A DNA stretch of 64,000 nucleotides from Chamaea fasciata (Eukaryota; Chordata; Aves; Passeriformes; Sylviidae), in NCBI GenBank assembly GCA_029207755.1, contig JARCOQ010000240.1, positions 1 through 64,000 of the forward strand, in the 5' to 3' direction. Both the position numbers and the translations under genes were made by a program. Below, piece by piece: positions 1 through 10,278 of this stretch. Position 1 is the first letter of the stretch; each line of letters starts with the position of its first letter. The notes beneath the pieces are model-generated. The model searched no databases. It was not told the origin of the DNA and saw only the letters and a list, made by a program, of their open reading frames with translations.

Positions 1-1640
1 CATCTAGGGGACAGCCAGGGCACCGTAGGGACAGGGCCAGGGCACCCCCCAGGGACACCTAGGGCACCCCCCAGGGACACCGAGGGGACACCCAGGGCAC
101 CCCCAGGGACACCTAGGGGACAGCGAGGGCCCCCCCGGGGACACCCAGGGCACCCCCAAGGGCCCGCCTCGGGGACAGCAAGGGAACCCCAGGGATAGCG
201 AGGGCACCCCCAGGGACACCCAGGGCACCCCCAGGGACACCTAGGGGACAACCAGGGCACCCCCAGAGACATCCAGGGCACACCCAGGGACACCTAGGGA
301 CAGGCCAGGGCACCCCTAGGGACAGCCAGGGCACCCCCCTAGGGACACCTTAGGGGACACGGCCAGGGCACCCCCAGGGACACCTAGGGGACAGACAGGG
401 CACCCGCAGGGACACCCAGGGCACACCCAGGGACACCTAGGGGACAGCCAGGGCACCCCCAGGGACACCCTGGGCACCCCCAGGGACACCTAGGGGACCT
501 CCAGGGAACCCCAAGGACACGTACGGGACAGCCAGGGAACACCAGTGACACCCTTTGCACCCCCAGGGACACCCAGGGCACCCCCAGGGACACCTACGGG
601 ACAGCCAGGGAACCCCAGGGACACCCAGGGCACCCCCCATGGACACCTAGGGCACTCCACGGACACCTAGGGGACAGGAGACAGCCAGGGCACCCCCAGG
701 GACACCAAGGGGACAGACAGGGCACCCTAGGGATAGCCAGGGCACCCCCAGGGCCACCTAGGGAATAGCCAGGGCACCCTAGGGACACCCAGGGCACCCC
801 CAGGGACACCTAGGGGGACAGCCAGGGGCACCCCCAGAGACCCCTAGGGGACAGCCAGGGCACTCCCAGGGACACTCTGGGCACCCCCAAGGACACCTTG
901 GGGACACCCAGGGCACCCCCAGGGACACCTAGGGGACAGCCAGGGCACCCCCAGGGACACCTAGGGGACAGCCAGGGCACCCCCAGGGACACCTAGGGGA
1001 CAGCCAGGGCACCCTAGGGACAGCCAGGGCACCCCCAGGGACACCTTGGGCACCCCAGGGACACCTAGGGGACAGCCAGGGCACCCCAGGGACACCCAGG
1101 GCACTCCCAGGGACACCTAGGGGACAGGCAGGGCACCCCCAGGGACACGTACGGGACAGCCAGAGAACCCCAGTGACACCCTGTGCACCCCCAGGGACAC
1201 GTAGGGCACCCCCAGGGACACCTAGGGGACAGCCAGGGCACCCCCAGGGACACCAAGGGGACCCCCAGGGACACCTAGGGGACAGCCACGGCACCCCCAG
1301 GGACACCTAGGGGACAGCCAGGGCACCCCAGGGACACCCAGTGCCCCCCCAGGGACACCTAGGGGACAGCCAAGGAACCCCAGGAACACCATGGGCAACG
1401 CCCAGGGACACCTAGGGGACAGCCTGGGCACCCCCAGAGACACCTAAGGGACAGGCAGGGCACCTCCAGGGACAGCCAGGGTACCCCCAGGGACACCTAG
1501 GGACAGTCAGGGCACCCCAGGGACACCTAGGGGACAGGTGGGGCACCCTAGGGACAGCCAGGGCACCCCGAGGGACACCTAAGTGACAGCCAGGGCACCC
1601 CAGGGACATCGAGGGACAGCCAGGAACCCCCTGGGACAGC
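1..1640 (+). repeat. Tail of a preceding higher-order unit A
   Basis: This stretch is colinear with 14,010-15,729, the end of the next unit, from the very first base. The offset drifts from about 14,009 to 14,089 through small indels. It lacks about 74 bp near 660-690 that the later copies have at about 14,660-14,740. Several G or C runs are one base longer than in the other copies, for example near 640 and 805-825. It holds only 21/32-bp units and no gene. It shows that the array continues to the left of the window. Confidence 0.85.
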
Positions 1641-1853
1641 CAGCTCACCCCCACGGCCCCCTCCACCTCCAGGAGCTATCAAAACCCTCCTCAGGTTCTT
1701 TGATGCCTCAAATGGGCCGCCCAAACCTCCCGAATACCCCCCAAAGCACCCAAAGCAGCCCTCAGGACTCCCCCCAGACCCCCCACAACCCAAAAACCCC
1801 CTCCACGACAACTCAGGACCCCCAGGATCCCCCCAAATCCGCGCCCCCCTCAC

Positions 1854-1923
1854 CCTGAGGTCCCGTTTGAGCCGCTCCACGTTGCGGACAGGCACCAGCT
1901 CATCAAGCCCCAAGCACCAACAC
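1854..1923 (-). CDS. Candidate 70-nt internal exon, copy 1 (gene not recognised)
   Basis: On the minus strand the block is preceded by a pyrimidine-rich stretch ending CCCGCAG and followed by GTGAGG, a good match to vertebrate acceptor and donor consensus. The open frame enters after one base and leaves on a codon boundary. It reads a peptide whose core is LDELVPVRNVERLKRDLR, which is charged, helical-looking and unlike the Pro/Gly/Cys/Trp-rich translations of the satellite. The two other frames give a stop or a low-quality peptide. I do not recognise the family. The frame also stays open upstream and downstream of the proposed exon, so splice-site placement rests on consensus alone. It could be a live exon, a duplicated exon fragment or a relic. 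No neighbouring exon can be joined with confidence. Confidence 0.35.
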
Positions 1924-1930
1924 CTGCGGG

Positions 1931-2130
1931 ACTGGGATGGACTGAGAGCACTGGGAGGGTGACCAGAGAAACCTGGGATGGACGAAGAGTGGACTGGGAT
2001 GAACTGGGATGAACTGGCAGGCGTGTGGGGGTCCATGGTGGCGACTCGGTGCCTTACTGGTCTATACTGGGATGGGTCGGATGGCCCCAGGGGAGGGGGA
2101 GTGGGCACACTGGTCCAGACTGGGAGGGGA
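1931..2130 (+). repeat. Degenerate ACTGGGAT-type repeat inside cassette 1
   Basis: About ten copies of ACTGG(G/T) or ACTGA words are scattered here at irregular 9-50 bp spacing, for example near 1931, 1950, 1992, 2003, 2013, 2066, 2109 and 2119. The longest regular run is gactgggatgaactgggat followed by gaactgg. Interspersed ACTGG words of this kind are common in GC-rich bird introns and intergenic DNA, which is one reason for suggesting an avian source. On the minus strand it lies just upstream of the candidate exon, where an intron would be. The same block is present at the same offset in the other five cassettes. Confidence 0.7.
2033..2042 (-). promoter_or_regulatory. Kozak-like start context GCCACCATGG in cassette 1
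   Basis: The minus strand reads GCCACCATGG, a full match to the vertebrate translation-start consensus. The ATG (first base 2036) is in frame with the candidate exon: 61 codons run from it to the GTGAGG splice donor. It is preserved in all six cassettes (ATG first bases 16125, 31245, 51861, 56490, 61771). It could make the element a first coding exon and not an internal one. However, the 38 or so codons before the acceptor-like CCCGCAG translate the TCCCAGT-word repeat, which argues for intron. A chance match in GC-rich DNA is quite possible. Confidence 0.2.
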
Positions 2131-2831
2131 GTCACCATGGCGCCGGAGGCGGAGTCGAGGATACGAGCGAGGCAGGGACACCTAGGGGACAGCCAGGGCC
2201 CCCCCAGGGACACCTAGGGAACAGCCAGGGGCACCCCGAGGGACAGGGAGGGCACCCCCAGGGACACCTAAAGGACAGCCAGGGCACCCCAGGCACACCC
2301 AGGGCTCCCCCAGAGACACCTAGAGGACAGCCAGGGCACCCCCAGGGACACCGAGATCACCCCCAGGGACACCTCGGGCACCCCCAGAGACATTGAGGGC
2401 ACAGCCAGGGCACCCTAGGGACAGACAGGGCACCCACAGAGACATCGAGTGCACAGCCAAGGCACCCTAGGGACAGCCAGGGCACCCCCAGGGACACCTA
2501 GGGGACAGGCAGGGCACCCCCAGGGACACCAAGGGGACAGCCAGGGCACCCTCAGGGAAACCAAGGGCACAGCCAGGGCACCCCAAGGACAGCCAGGGCA
2601 GCCCAGGGACACCTACGGGACAGCCAGGGGCACCCCAGGGCAGCCCAGGGACACCCAGGGTACCCCAGGGACACGTAGGCGACCTCCCGGGCACCCTAGG
2701 GACAGCCAGGTCACCCCAGGGACACCCAGTGCCCCCCCAGGTACACCTAGGGGACAGCCAAGGAACCCCAGGAACACCATGGGCACGCCCAGGGACACCT
2801 AGGGGACAGCCTGGGCACCCCCCAGGGACAC

Positions 2832-4242
2832 GTAGGGGACAGCCAGGGCACCCCAGGGACAGCCAGGGCACCCCGAGGGACACTGACGAGACAGCCAGGG
2901 CATCCCAGGGACACCTAGGGGACAGCCTGGGCACCCCCAGGGACAGCCAGGGCACCCCCAGGGACACCTAGTGGACAACCGGGGCACCCCCAGGGACACC
3001 TAGGGGACAGCCAGGGCACCCCAGGGACAGCCAGGGCACCCCCAAGGACATCTAGGGGACAAGCAGGGCACCCCCAGGGACACCTAGGGGACAGCCAGGG
3101 CAGCCTAAGGATAGCGAGGGCACCCCCAGGGACACCTAGGGGACAGGCAGGGCGCCCCAGGGCACCCCAGGGACACCCAGGGCACTCCAGGGACACGTAG
3201 GGACAGCCAGGGCACCCACAGGGACACCCAGGGCACCCCCAGGGACACCTGGGGGACCTCCAGGGCACCCCCAGGGACACGTACGGGACAGCCAAGGAAC
3301 CCCAGGGACACACTGTGCACCCCCAGGGACCCCCAGGGCACCCCGAGGGACACCTAGGGGACAGGCAGGGCACCCCCAGGGACACCTAGAGGACAGACAG
3401 GGCGTCCCCAGGGACACCTAGGGGACAGCCAGGGCACCCCAGGGACAGCGATGGCACCCCCAGGGACACGTAGAGGACAGGCAGGGCACCCCAAGGGACA
3501 CCTAGGAGGCAGCCAGGGCCCCCCCAGGGACACCTAGGGGACAGCCAGGACACCCCCAGGGACACCTAGGAGACATCCAGGGCCACCCCAGGGACGCCTA
3601 GGGGACATCCAAGGCATCCCCAGGGACACGTACGGGACAGCCAGGGAACCCCAGGGACACCCTGTGCACCCCCAGGGAAAGCCAGGGCACCCCCAGGGAC
3701 ACCTAGCGGACAGCCAGTGCCCCCCCCAGGGACACCTAGGGGACAGCCAGGGAACCCCAGGGACACCCTGTGCACCCCCAGGGACACCCAGGGCACCCCC
3801 AGGGACACCTAGGGGACAGGCAGGGCACCCCAGAGACACCCAGGGCACACCCAGGGACACCTAAGGGACAGCCAGGGAACCCCAGAGACAGCCAGGACCC
3901 CCCCAGGGACACCTAGGGGACAGGCAGGGCACCCCCAGGGACAGCCATGGCTCCCCCAGGGACAGCCAGGGCCCACCAGGGACACCTAGCGGACAGCCAG
4001 GGCTCTCCAGAGACACCCAGGGCACACCCAGGGACAGCTTAAGAGACAGCCAGGGCACCCTAGGGACAGCCAGGGTACCCCCTAGGACACTTAGGGGACA
4101 GCCAGGGCACCCCAAGGGACACTCAGGGCACCCCCAGGGACACCTAGGGGACAGCCGGGGCACCCCCAGGGGACACCTAGGGGACAGCCAGGGCACCCCA
4201 GGGACACCCTGTGCACCCCCAGGGACACCCAGGGCACCCCCA
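2832..4242 (+). repeat. Internal 1.4-kb duplicate within unit A1, left copy
   Basis: This segment matches about 8873-10,278 at an offset of 6,042-6,044 bp. Both copies share rare variants such as cactgacgagacagcc, gcctaaggatagcg and gacagacagggcgtcccc in the same order. The left limit is where a shared gccagggcaccccgaggg begins to match. The right limit is where the left copy continues cagggcgccc and the right copy continues cacacccagcgac. The same pair is inherited in unit A2 (about 16.92-18.33 kb and 24.06-25.46 kb), so the duplication predates the A1/A2 duplication. Confidence 0.8.
3258..3335 (+). repeat. Example of the CGTACG/GTGCAC composite module
   Basis: A recurring composite of about 80 bp has gacctccagggcac, then gacacgtacgggacagcc, then a gaacccc variant, then a block with gtgcaccccc. 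Two six-base palindromes, CGTACG (3280-3285 here) and GTGCAC, sit about 35 bp apart. It is one of the few places where the satellite contains CpG. The module occurs dozens of times, in the A, C and D blocks and in altered form in B. Confidence 0.7.
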
Positions 4243-7200
4243 GGGCGCCCCAGAGACAGCCAGGGGCACCCCCAGGGACACCTAGGGGACAGCCAGGGCC
4301 CCCCCAGGGACACCTTGGGGACAGCCAGGGAACCCCAGGGACACCCTGTGCACCCCCAGGGACACCCAGGGCACACCCAGGGACACCTAGGGGACAGCCA
4401 GGGGCACCCCCAGGGACACCCAGGGCACCCCCAGGGACACCTAGGGGACAGCCGGGGCACCCCCAAAGACACCTAGGGGACAGCCAGGGCACCCCAGGGA
4501 CACCCTGTGCACCCCCCAGGGACACCCAGGGCACACCCAGGGACACCTAGGGGACAGCCAGGGGCACCCCCAGGGACACCCAGGGCACCCCCAGGGACAC
4601 CTAGGGGACAGCCGGGGCACCCCCAAAGACACCTAGGGGACAGCCAGTGCACCCCAGGGACACCCTGTGCACCCCCAGGGACACCCAGGGCACCCCCAGG
4701 GCACCCCAGAGACAGCCAGGGCACCCCCAGGGACACCTAGGGGACAGCCAGGGGCCCCCCCAGGGACACCTAGGGGACAGCCAGGGAACCCCAGGGACAC
4801 CCTGTGCACCCCCAGGAACACCCAGGGCACCCCCAAGGACACCTAGGGGACAGCCAGGGAACCCCAGGGACACCCTGTGCACCCCCAGGGACACGCAGGG
4901 CACACCCAGGGACACCTAGGGCACAGCCAGGGCACCCTAGGGACAGCCAGGGCACCCCCAAGGACATCTAGGGGACAAGCAGGGCACCCCCAGGGACACA
5001 TAGGGGACAGCCAGGGCAGCCTAGGGATAGCGAAGGCACCCCCAGGGACACCTAGGGGACAGGCAGGGCGCCCCAGGGCACCCCAGGGACACCCAGGGCA
5101 CCCCAGGGACACGTAGGGACAGCCAGGGCACCCACAGGTACACCCAGGGCACCACCAGGGACACCTGGGGGACCTCCAGGGCACCCCCAGGGACACGTAC
5201 GGGAAAGCCAAGGAACCCCAGGGACACACTGTGCACCCCCAGGGACACCCCAGGGCACCCCCAGGGACACCTAGGCGACAGCCAGGGCACCCCCAAGGAC
5301 ACCTAGGGGACAGGCAGGGCACCCCCAGGGACACCGAGGGCACCCCCAGGGACACCTAGGGGGACAGCCTGGGCACCCCCAGGGACACCAAGGGGACAGC
5401 CATGGCTCCCACACGGACAGCCAGAGCACCCCCAGGGGACACCTAGGGGACAGCCAGGTCCCCCCCATGGACACATAGGGGACAGCCAGGGCACCCCAGG
5501 GCACCCCAGGGACACCCAGGGCACCCCACGGACACGTAGGGGACAGCCAAGGCACCCACAGGGACAGCCAGGGCACCCCCAGGGACACCTAGGAGACAGC
5601 CAGGGCGCCCCCAGGGACAGCTAGGGGTCAGCCAGGGCAACCCAGGGACACCCAGTTCACCCCCAGGGACGCCTAGGGGACCTCCAGGGCACCCCCGGGG
5701 ACACATACGGGACAGCCAGGGAACCCTAGGGACACCCTGTGCACCCCCAGGGACAGCCAGGGCACCCACAGGGACACCCTGTGCACCCCCAGGGACACCC
5801 AGGCCACCCCCAGGGCACCCCAGAGACAGCCATGGCACCCCCAGGGACACCTAGGGGACAGCCAGGGCCCTCCCAGGGACACGTTGGGGACAGCCAGGGA
5901 ACCCCAGGGACACCCTGTGCACCCCCAGGAACACCCAGAGCATTCCCAGGGACACCTAGGGGACAGCCAGGGAACCACAGGGACACCCAGGGCACCCCCA
6001 GGGACACCTGGGGGACCTCCAGGGCACCCCCAGGGACACGTACGGGACAGCCAAGGAACCCCAGGGACACACTGTGCACCCCTAGGGACACCCAGGGCAC
6101 CCCCAGGGACACCTAGGGGACAGGCAGGGCACCCCCAGGGACACCTAGAGGACAGACAGGGCGTCCCCAGGGACACCTAGGGGACAGCCAGGGCACCCCA
6201 GGGACGCCTAGGGGACCTCCAAGGCATCCCCAGGGACACCCTGTGCACCCCCAGGGACAGCCAGGGCACCCCCAGGGACACCTAGGGGACAGCCAGGCCC
6301 CCCCCAGGGACACCTAGGGGACAGCCAGGGAACCCCAGGGACACCCTGTGCACCCCCAGGGACACCCAGGGCACCCCCAGGGACACCTAGGGGACAGGCA
6401 GGGCACCCCAGAGACACCCAGGGCACACCCAGGGACACCTAAGGGACAGCCAGGGCACCCCCAGGGCCACCGAGGGGACAGCCAGGGCACACCCAGGGAC
6501 ACCTAGAGGACAGGTAGGGCACCTCAGGGACACCTAGGGGACAGCCGGGGCACTCCCAGGGACAGCCAGGGCACCCCCAGGGACACTGACGAGACAGCCA
6601 GGGCATCCCAGGGACACCTAGGGGACAGCCTGGGCACGCCCAGGGACAGCCAGGGCACCCCCAGGGACACCTAGTGGACAACCGGGGCACCCCCAGGGAC
6701 ACCTAGGGGACAGCCAGGGCACCCCAGGGACAGCCCGGCCACCCCCAAGGACATCTAGGGGACAAGCAGGGCACCCCCAGGGACACCTAGGGGACAGCCA
6801 GGGCAGCCTAGGGATAGCGAGGGCACCCCCAGGGACACCTAGGGGACCGGCAGGCAACCCCAGGGCACCCCGAGGGACACCCAGGGCACCCCAGGGACAC
6901 GTAGGGACAGCCAGGGCACCCACAGGGACACCCAGGGCACCCCCAGGGACACCTGGGGGACCTCCAGGGCACTCCCAGGGACACGTACGGGACAGCCAAG
7001 GAACCCCAGGGACACACTGTGCACCCCCAGGGACACCCAGGGCACCCCCAGGGACACCTAGGGGACAGGCAGGGCACCCCCAGGGACACCTAGAGGACAG
7101 ACAGGGCGTCCCCAGGGACACCTAGGGGACAGCCAGGGCACCCCAGGGACAGCGATGGCACCCCCAGGGACACGTAGAGGACAGGCAGGGCACCCCCACG

Positions 7201-8872
7201 GACACCTAGGAGGCAGTCAGGGCCCCCCCAGGGACACCGAGGGGACAGCCAGGACACCCCCAGGGACACCTAGGAGACATCCAGGGCCCACCCAGGGACG
7301 CCTAGGGGACCTCCAAGGCAACCCTAGGGACACGTACGGGACAGCCAGGGAACCCCAGGGACACCCTGTGCACCCCCAGGGACAGCCAGGGCGCCCCCAG
7401 GGACACCTAGGGGACAGCCAGGGCCCCCCCAGGGACACCTAGGGGACAGCCAGGGAACCCCAGGGACACCCTGTGCACCCCAAGGGACACCCAGGGCACA
7501 CCCAGGGACACCTAAGGGACAGCCAGGACACCCTAGGGACAGCCAGGGCACCCCCTAGGACACTTAGGGGACAGCCAGGGCACCCCCAGGGACACTCAGG
7601 GCACCCCCAGGGAGACCTCGGGGACAGCCGGGGCACCCCCAGGGACACCTAGGGGACAGCCAGGGCACCCCAGGGACACCCTGTGCACCCCCAGGGACAC
7701 CCAGGGCGCACCCAGCGACACCTAGGGCAAAGCCAGGGCACCATAGGGACAGCCAGGGCACCCCCAAGGACACCTAGGGGACAGGCAGGGCACCCCCAGG
7801 GACACCGAGGGCACCCCCAGGGACACATAGGGGACAGCCAGAGCACCCCCAGGGACACCTAGGGGACAGGCAGGGCACCCCCAGGGACACCGAGGGGACA
7901 GCCAGGGCACCCTAGGGACAGCCAGGGCACCCCCAGGGACACCCAGGGCACCCCCAGGGACACCTAGGGGACAGCCTGGGCACCCCCAGGGACACCAAGG
8001 GGACAGCCATGGTTCCCCCAGGGACAGCCAGAGCACCCCCAGGGACACCTAGGGGACAGCCAGGGCCACCCCATGGACACCTAGGGGACAGCCAGGGCAC
8101 CCCAGAGCACCCCAGGGACACCCAGGGCACCCCAGGGACACGTAGGGGACAGCCAGGGCACCCCCAGGGACACCTAGGAGAAAGCACGGGCCCCCCCAGG
8201 GACAGCTAGGGGACAGCCAGGGCACACCAGGGACACCCAGGGCACCCCCAGGGACGCCTAGGGGACCTCCAGGGCACCCCCAGGGACACGTACGGGACAG
8301 CCAGGGAACCCCAGGGACACCCTGTGCACCCCCAGGGAGAGCCAGGGCACCCTCAGGGACACCCTGTGCACCCCCAGGGACACCCAGGGCACCCCCAGGG
8401 ACACCTAGGGGACAGCCAGGGCTCCCCAGAGACACCCTGTGCACACCCAGGGACACCTAGGGGACAGCCTGGGCACCCCCAGGGACAGCCAGGGCATCCC
8501 CAGGGACACCTAGGGGACAGCCGGGGCACCCCCAGGGACAGCTAGGGGACAGCCAGGGCACTCCAGGGACAGCCAGGCCACCCCCAGGGACAGCGAGGGC
8601 ACAGCCAGGGCACCCTAGGGAAAGCCAGGGCACCCTCTAGGACACCAAGGGGACAGCCAGGGAACCCCAGGGACACCCTGTGCACCCCCAGGAACACCCA
8701 GGGCATTCCCAAGGACACCTAGGGGACAGCCAGGGAACCCCAGGGACACCCTGTGCACCCCCAGGGACACCCAGGGCACACCCAGGGACACCTAGGGCAC
8801 AGCCAGGGCACCCTAGGGACAGCCAGGGCACCCCCAAGGACATCTAGGGGACAAGCAGGGCACCCCCAGGGA

Positions 8873-10278
8873 CACCTAGGGGACAGCCAGGGCACCCCAG
8901 GGACAGCCAGGGCACCCCGAGGGACACTGACGAGACAGCCAGGGCATCCCAGGGACACCTAGGGGACAGCCTGGGCACCCCCAGGGACAGCCAGGGCACC
9001 CCCAGGGACACCTAGTGGACAACCGGGGCACCCCCAGGGACACCTAGGGGACAGCCAGGGCACCCCAGGGACAGCCAGGGCACCCCCAAGGACATCTAGG
9101 GGACAAGCAGGGCACCCCCAGGGACACCTAGGGGACAGCCAGGGCAGCCTAAGGATAGCGAGGGCACCCCCAGGGACACCTAGGGGACAGGCAGGGCGCC
9201 CCAGGGCACCCCAGGGACACCCAGGGCACTCCAGGGACACGTAGGGACAGCCAGGGCACCCACAGGGACACCCAGGGCACCCCCAGGGACACCTGGGTGA
9301 CCTCCAGGGCACCCCCAGGGACACGTACGGGACAGCCAAGGAACCCCAGGGACACACTGTGCACCCCCAGGGACACCCAGGGCACCCCGAGGGACACCTA
9401 GGGGACAGGCAGGGCACCCCCAGGGACACCTAGAGGACAGACAGGGCGTCCCCAGGGACACCTAGGGGACAGCCAGGGCACCCCAGGGACAGCGATGGCA
9501 CCCCCAGGGACACGTAGAAGACAGGCAGGGCACCCCAAGGGACACCTAGGAGGCAGCCAGGGCCCCCCCAGGGACACCTAGGGGACAGCCAGGACACCCC
9601 CAGGGACACCTAGGAGACATCCAGGGCCACCCCAGGGACACCTAGGGGACATCCAAGGCATCCCCAGGGACACGTACGGGACAGCCAGGGAACCCCAGGG
9701 ACACCCTGTGCACCCCCAGGGAAAGCCAGGGCACCCCCAGGGACACCTAGCGGACAGCCAGTGCCCCCCCAGGGACACCTAGGGGACAGCCAGGGAACCC
9801 CAGGGACACCCTGTGCACCCCCAGGGACACCCAGGGCACCCCCAGGGACACCTAGGGGACAGGCAGGGCACCCCAGAGACACCCAGGGCACACCCAGGGA
9901 CACCTAAGGGACAGCCAGGGAACCCCAGAGACAGCCAGGACCCCCCCAGGGACACCTAGGGGACAGGCAGGGCACCCCCAGGGACAGCCATGGCTCCCCC
10001 AGGGACAGCCAGGGCCCACCAGGGACACCTAGCGGACAGCCAGGGCTCTCCAGAGACACCCAGGGCACACCCAGGGACAGCTAAGAGACAGCCAGGGCAC
10101 CCTAGGGACAGCCAGGGTACCCCCTAGGACACTTAGGGGACAGCCAGGGCACCCCAAGGGACACTCAGGGCACCCCCAGGGACACCTAGGGGACAGCCGG
10201 GGCACCCCCAGGGACACCTAGGGGACAGCCAGGGCACCCCAGGGACACCCTGTGCACCCCCAGGGACACCCAGGGCAC
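8873..10278 (+). repeat. Internal 1.4-kb duplicate within unit A1, right copy
   Basis: This is the partner of 2832-4242. It differs by scattered substitutions, for example acctgggtgacc here against acctgggggacc in the left copy near 9297. Several G or C runs are one base shorter than in the left copy. It contains no open reading frame of non-repeat character. Confidence 0.8.

Larger units (their letters stand above)
1641..2172 (-). other. Exon-bearing non-satellite cassette, copy 1
   Basis: This 532-bp block interrupts the satellite abruptly on both sides. Read on the minus strand it has four parts in order: a CpG-rich end (2131-2172), a degenerate ACTGG-word repeat (1931-2130) ending in a splice-acceptor-like CCCGCAG, a 70-nt exon candidate (1854-1923) followed by GTGAGG, and G-run-rich intron-like DNA down to 1641. 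Copy 1 differs from copies 2 and 3 at one site I can see (gcgactc instead of gccactc near 2043). Because it is the only complex sequence in the array, it probably marks the ancestral locus from which the satellite grew, for example an intron of a real gene. That origin is an inference. Confidence 0.85.

Noticed and set aside
1583..1858. Plus-strand peptide frames such as GDSQGTPRDT and GTPRAPPGTP as collagen-like or silk-like proteins
   Set aside because: There is no regular Gly-X-Y periodicity, the frame shifts with each 32-bp unit, and there is no signal peptide or unique terminal domain.
1854..1923. Resemblance of the exon start (VLVLG, then LD in another frame) to the P-loop of ARF-like small GTPases
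   Set aside because: It needs an insertion and a deletion to stay in frame, and the GKT/GKS residues of the P-loop are absent.
1673..1960. Plus-strand exon after an acceptor-like cctccacctccag, reading AIKTLLRFFDASNG and onward to a stop
   Set aside because: The acceptor looks good and the first residues look protein-like. However, the rest is a Pro-rich translation of C runs and copies 4-6 carry a one-base deletion that breaks the frame. I kept it only as a note; cDNA could revive it.
1931..2130. The ACTGG-word block as a transcription-factor array
   Set aside because: The spacing is irregular and such words are commonplace in GC-rich bird introns, so no regulatory claim is supported.
4086..4096. 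Telomere-like TTAGGG in cacttagggg and catttagggg
   Set aside because: These are isolated single hits produced by a C-to-T change in the cctagggg core, never in tandem.
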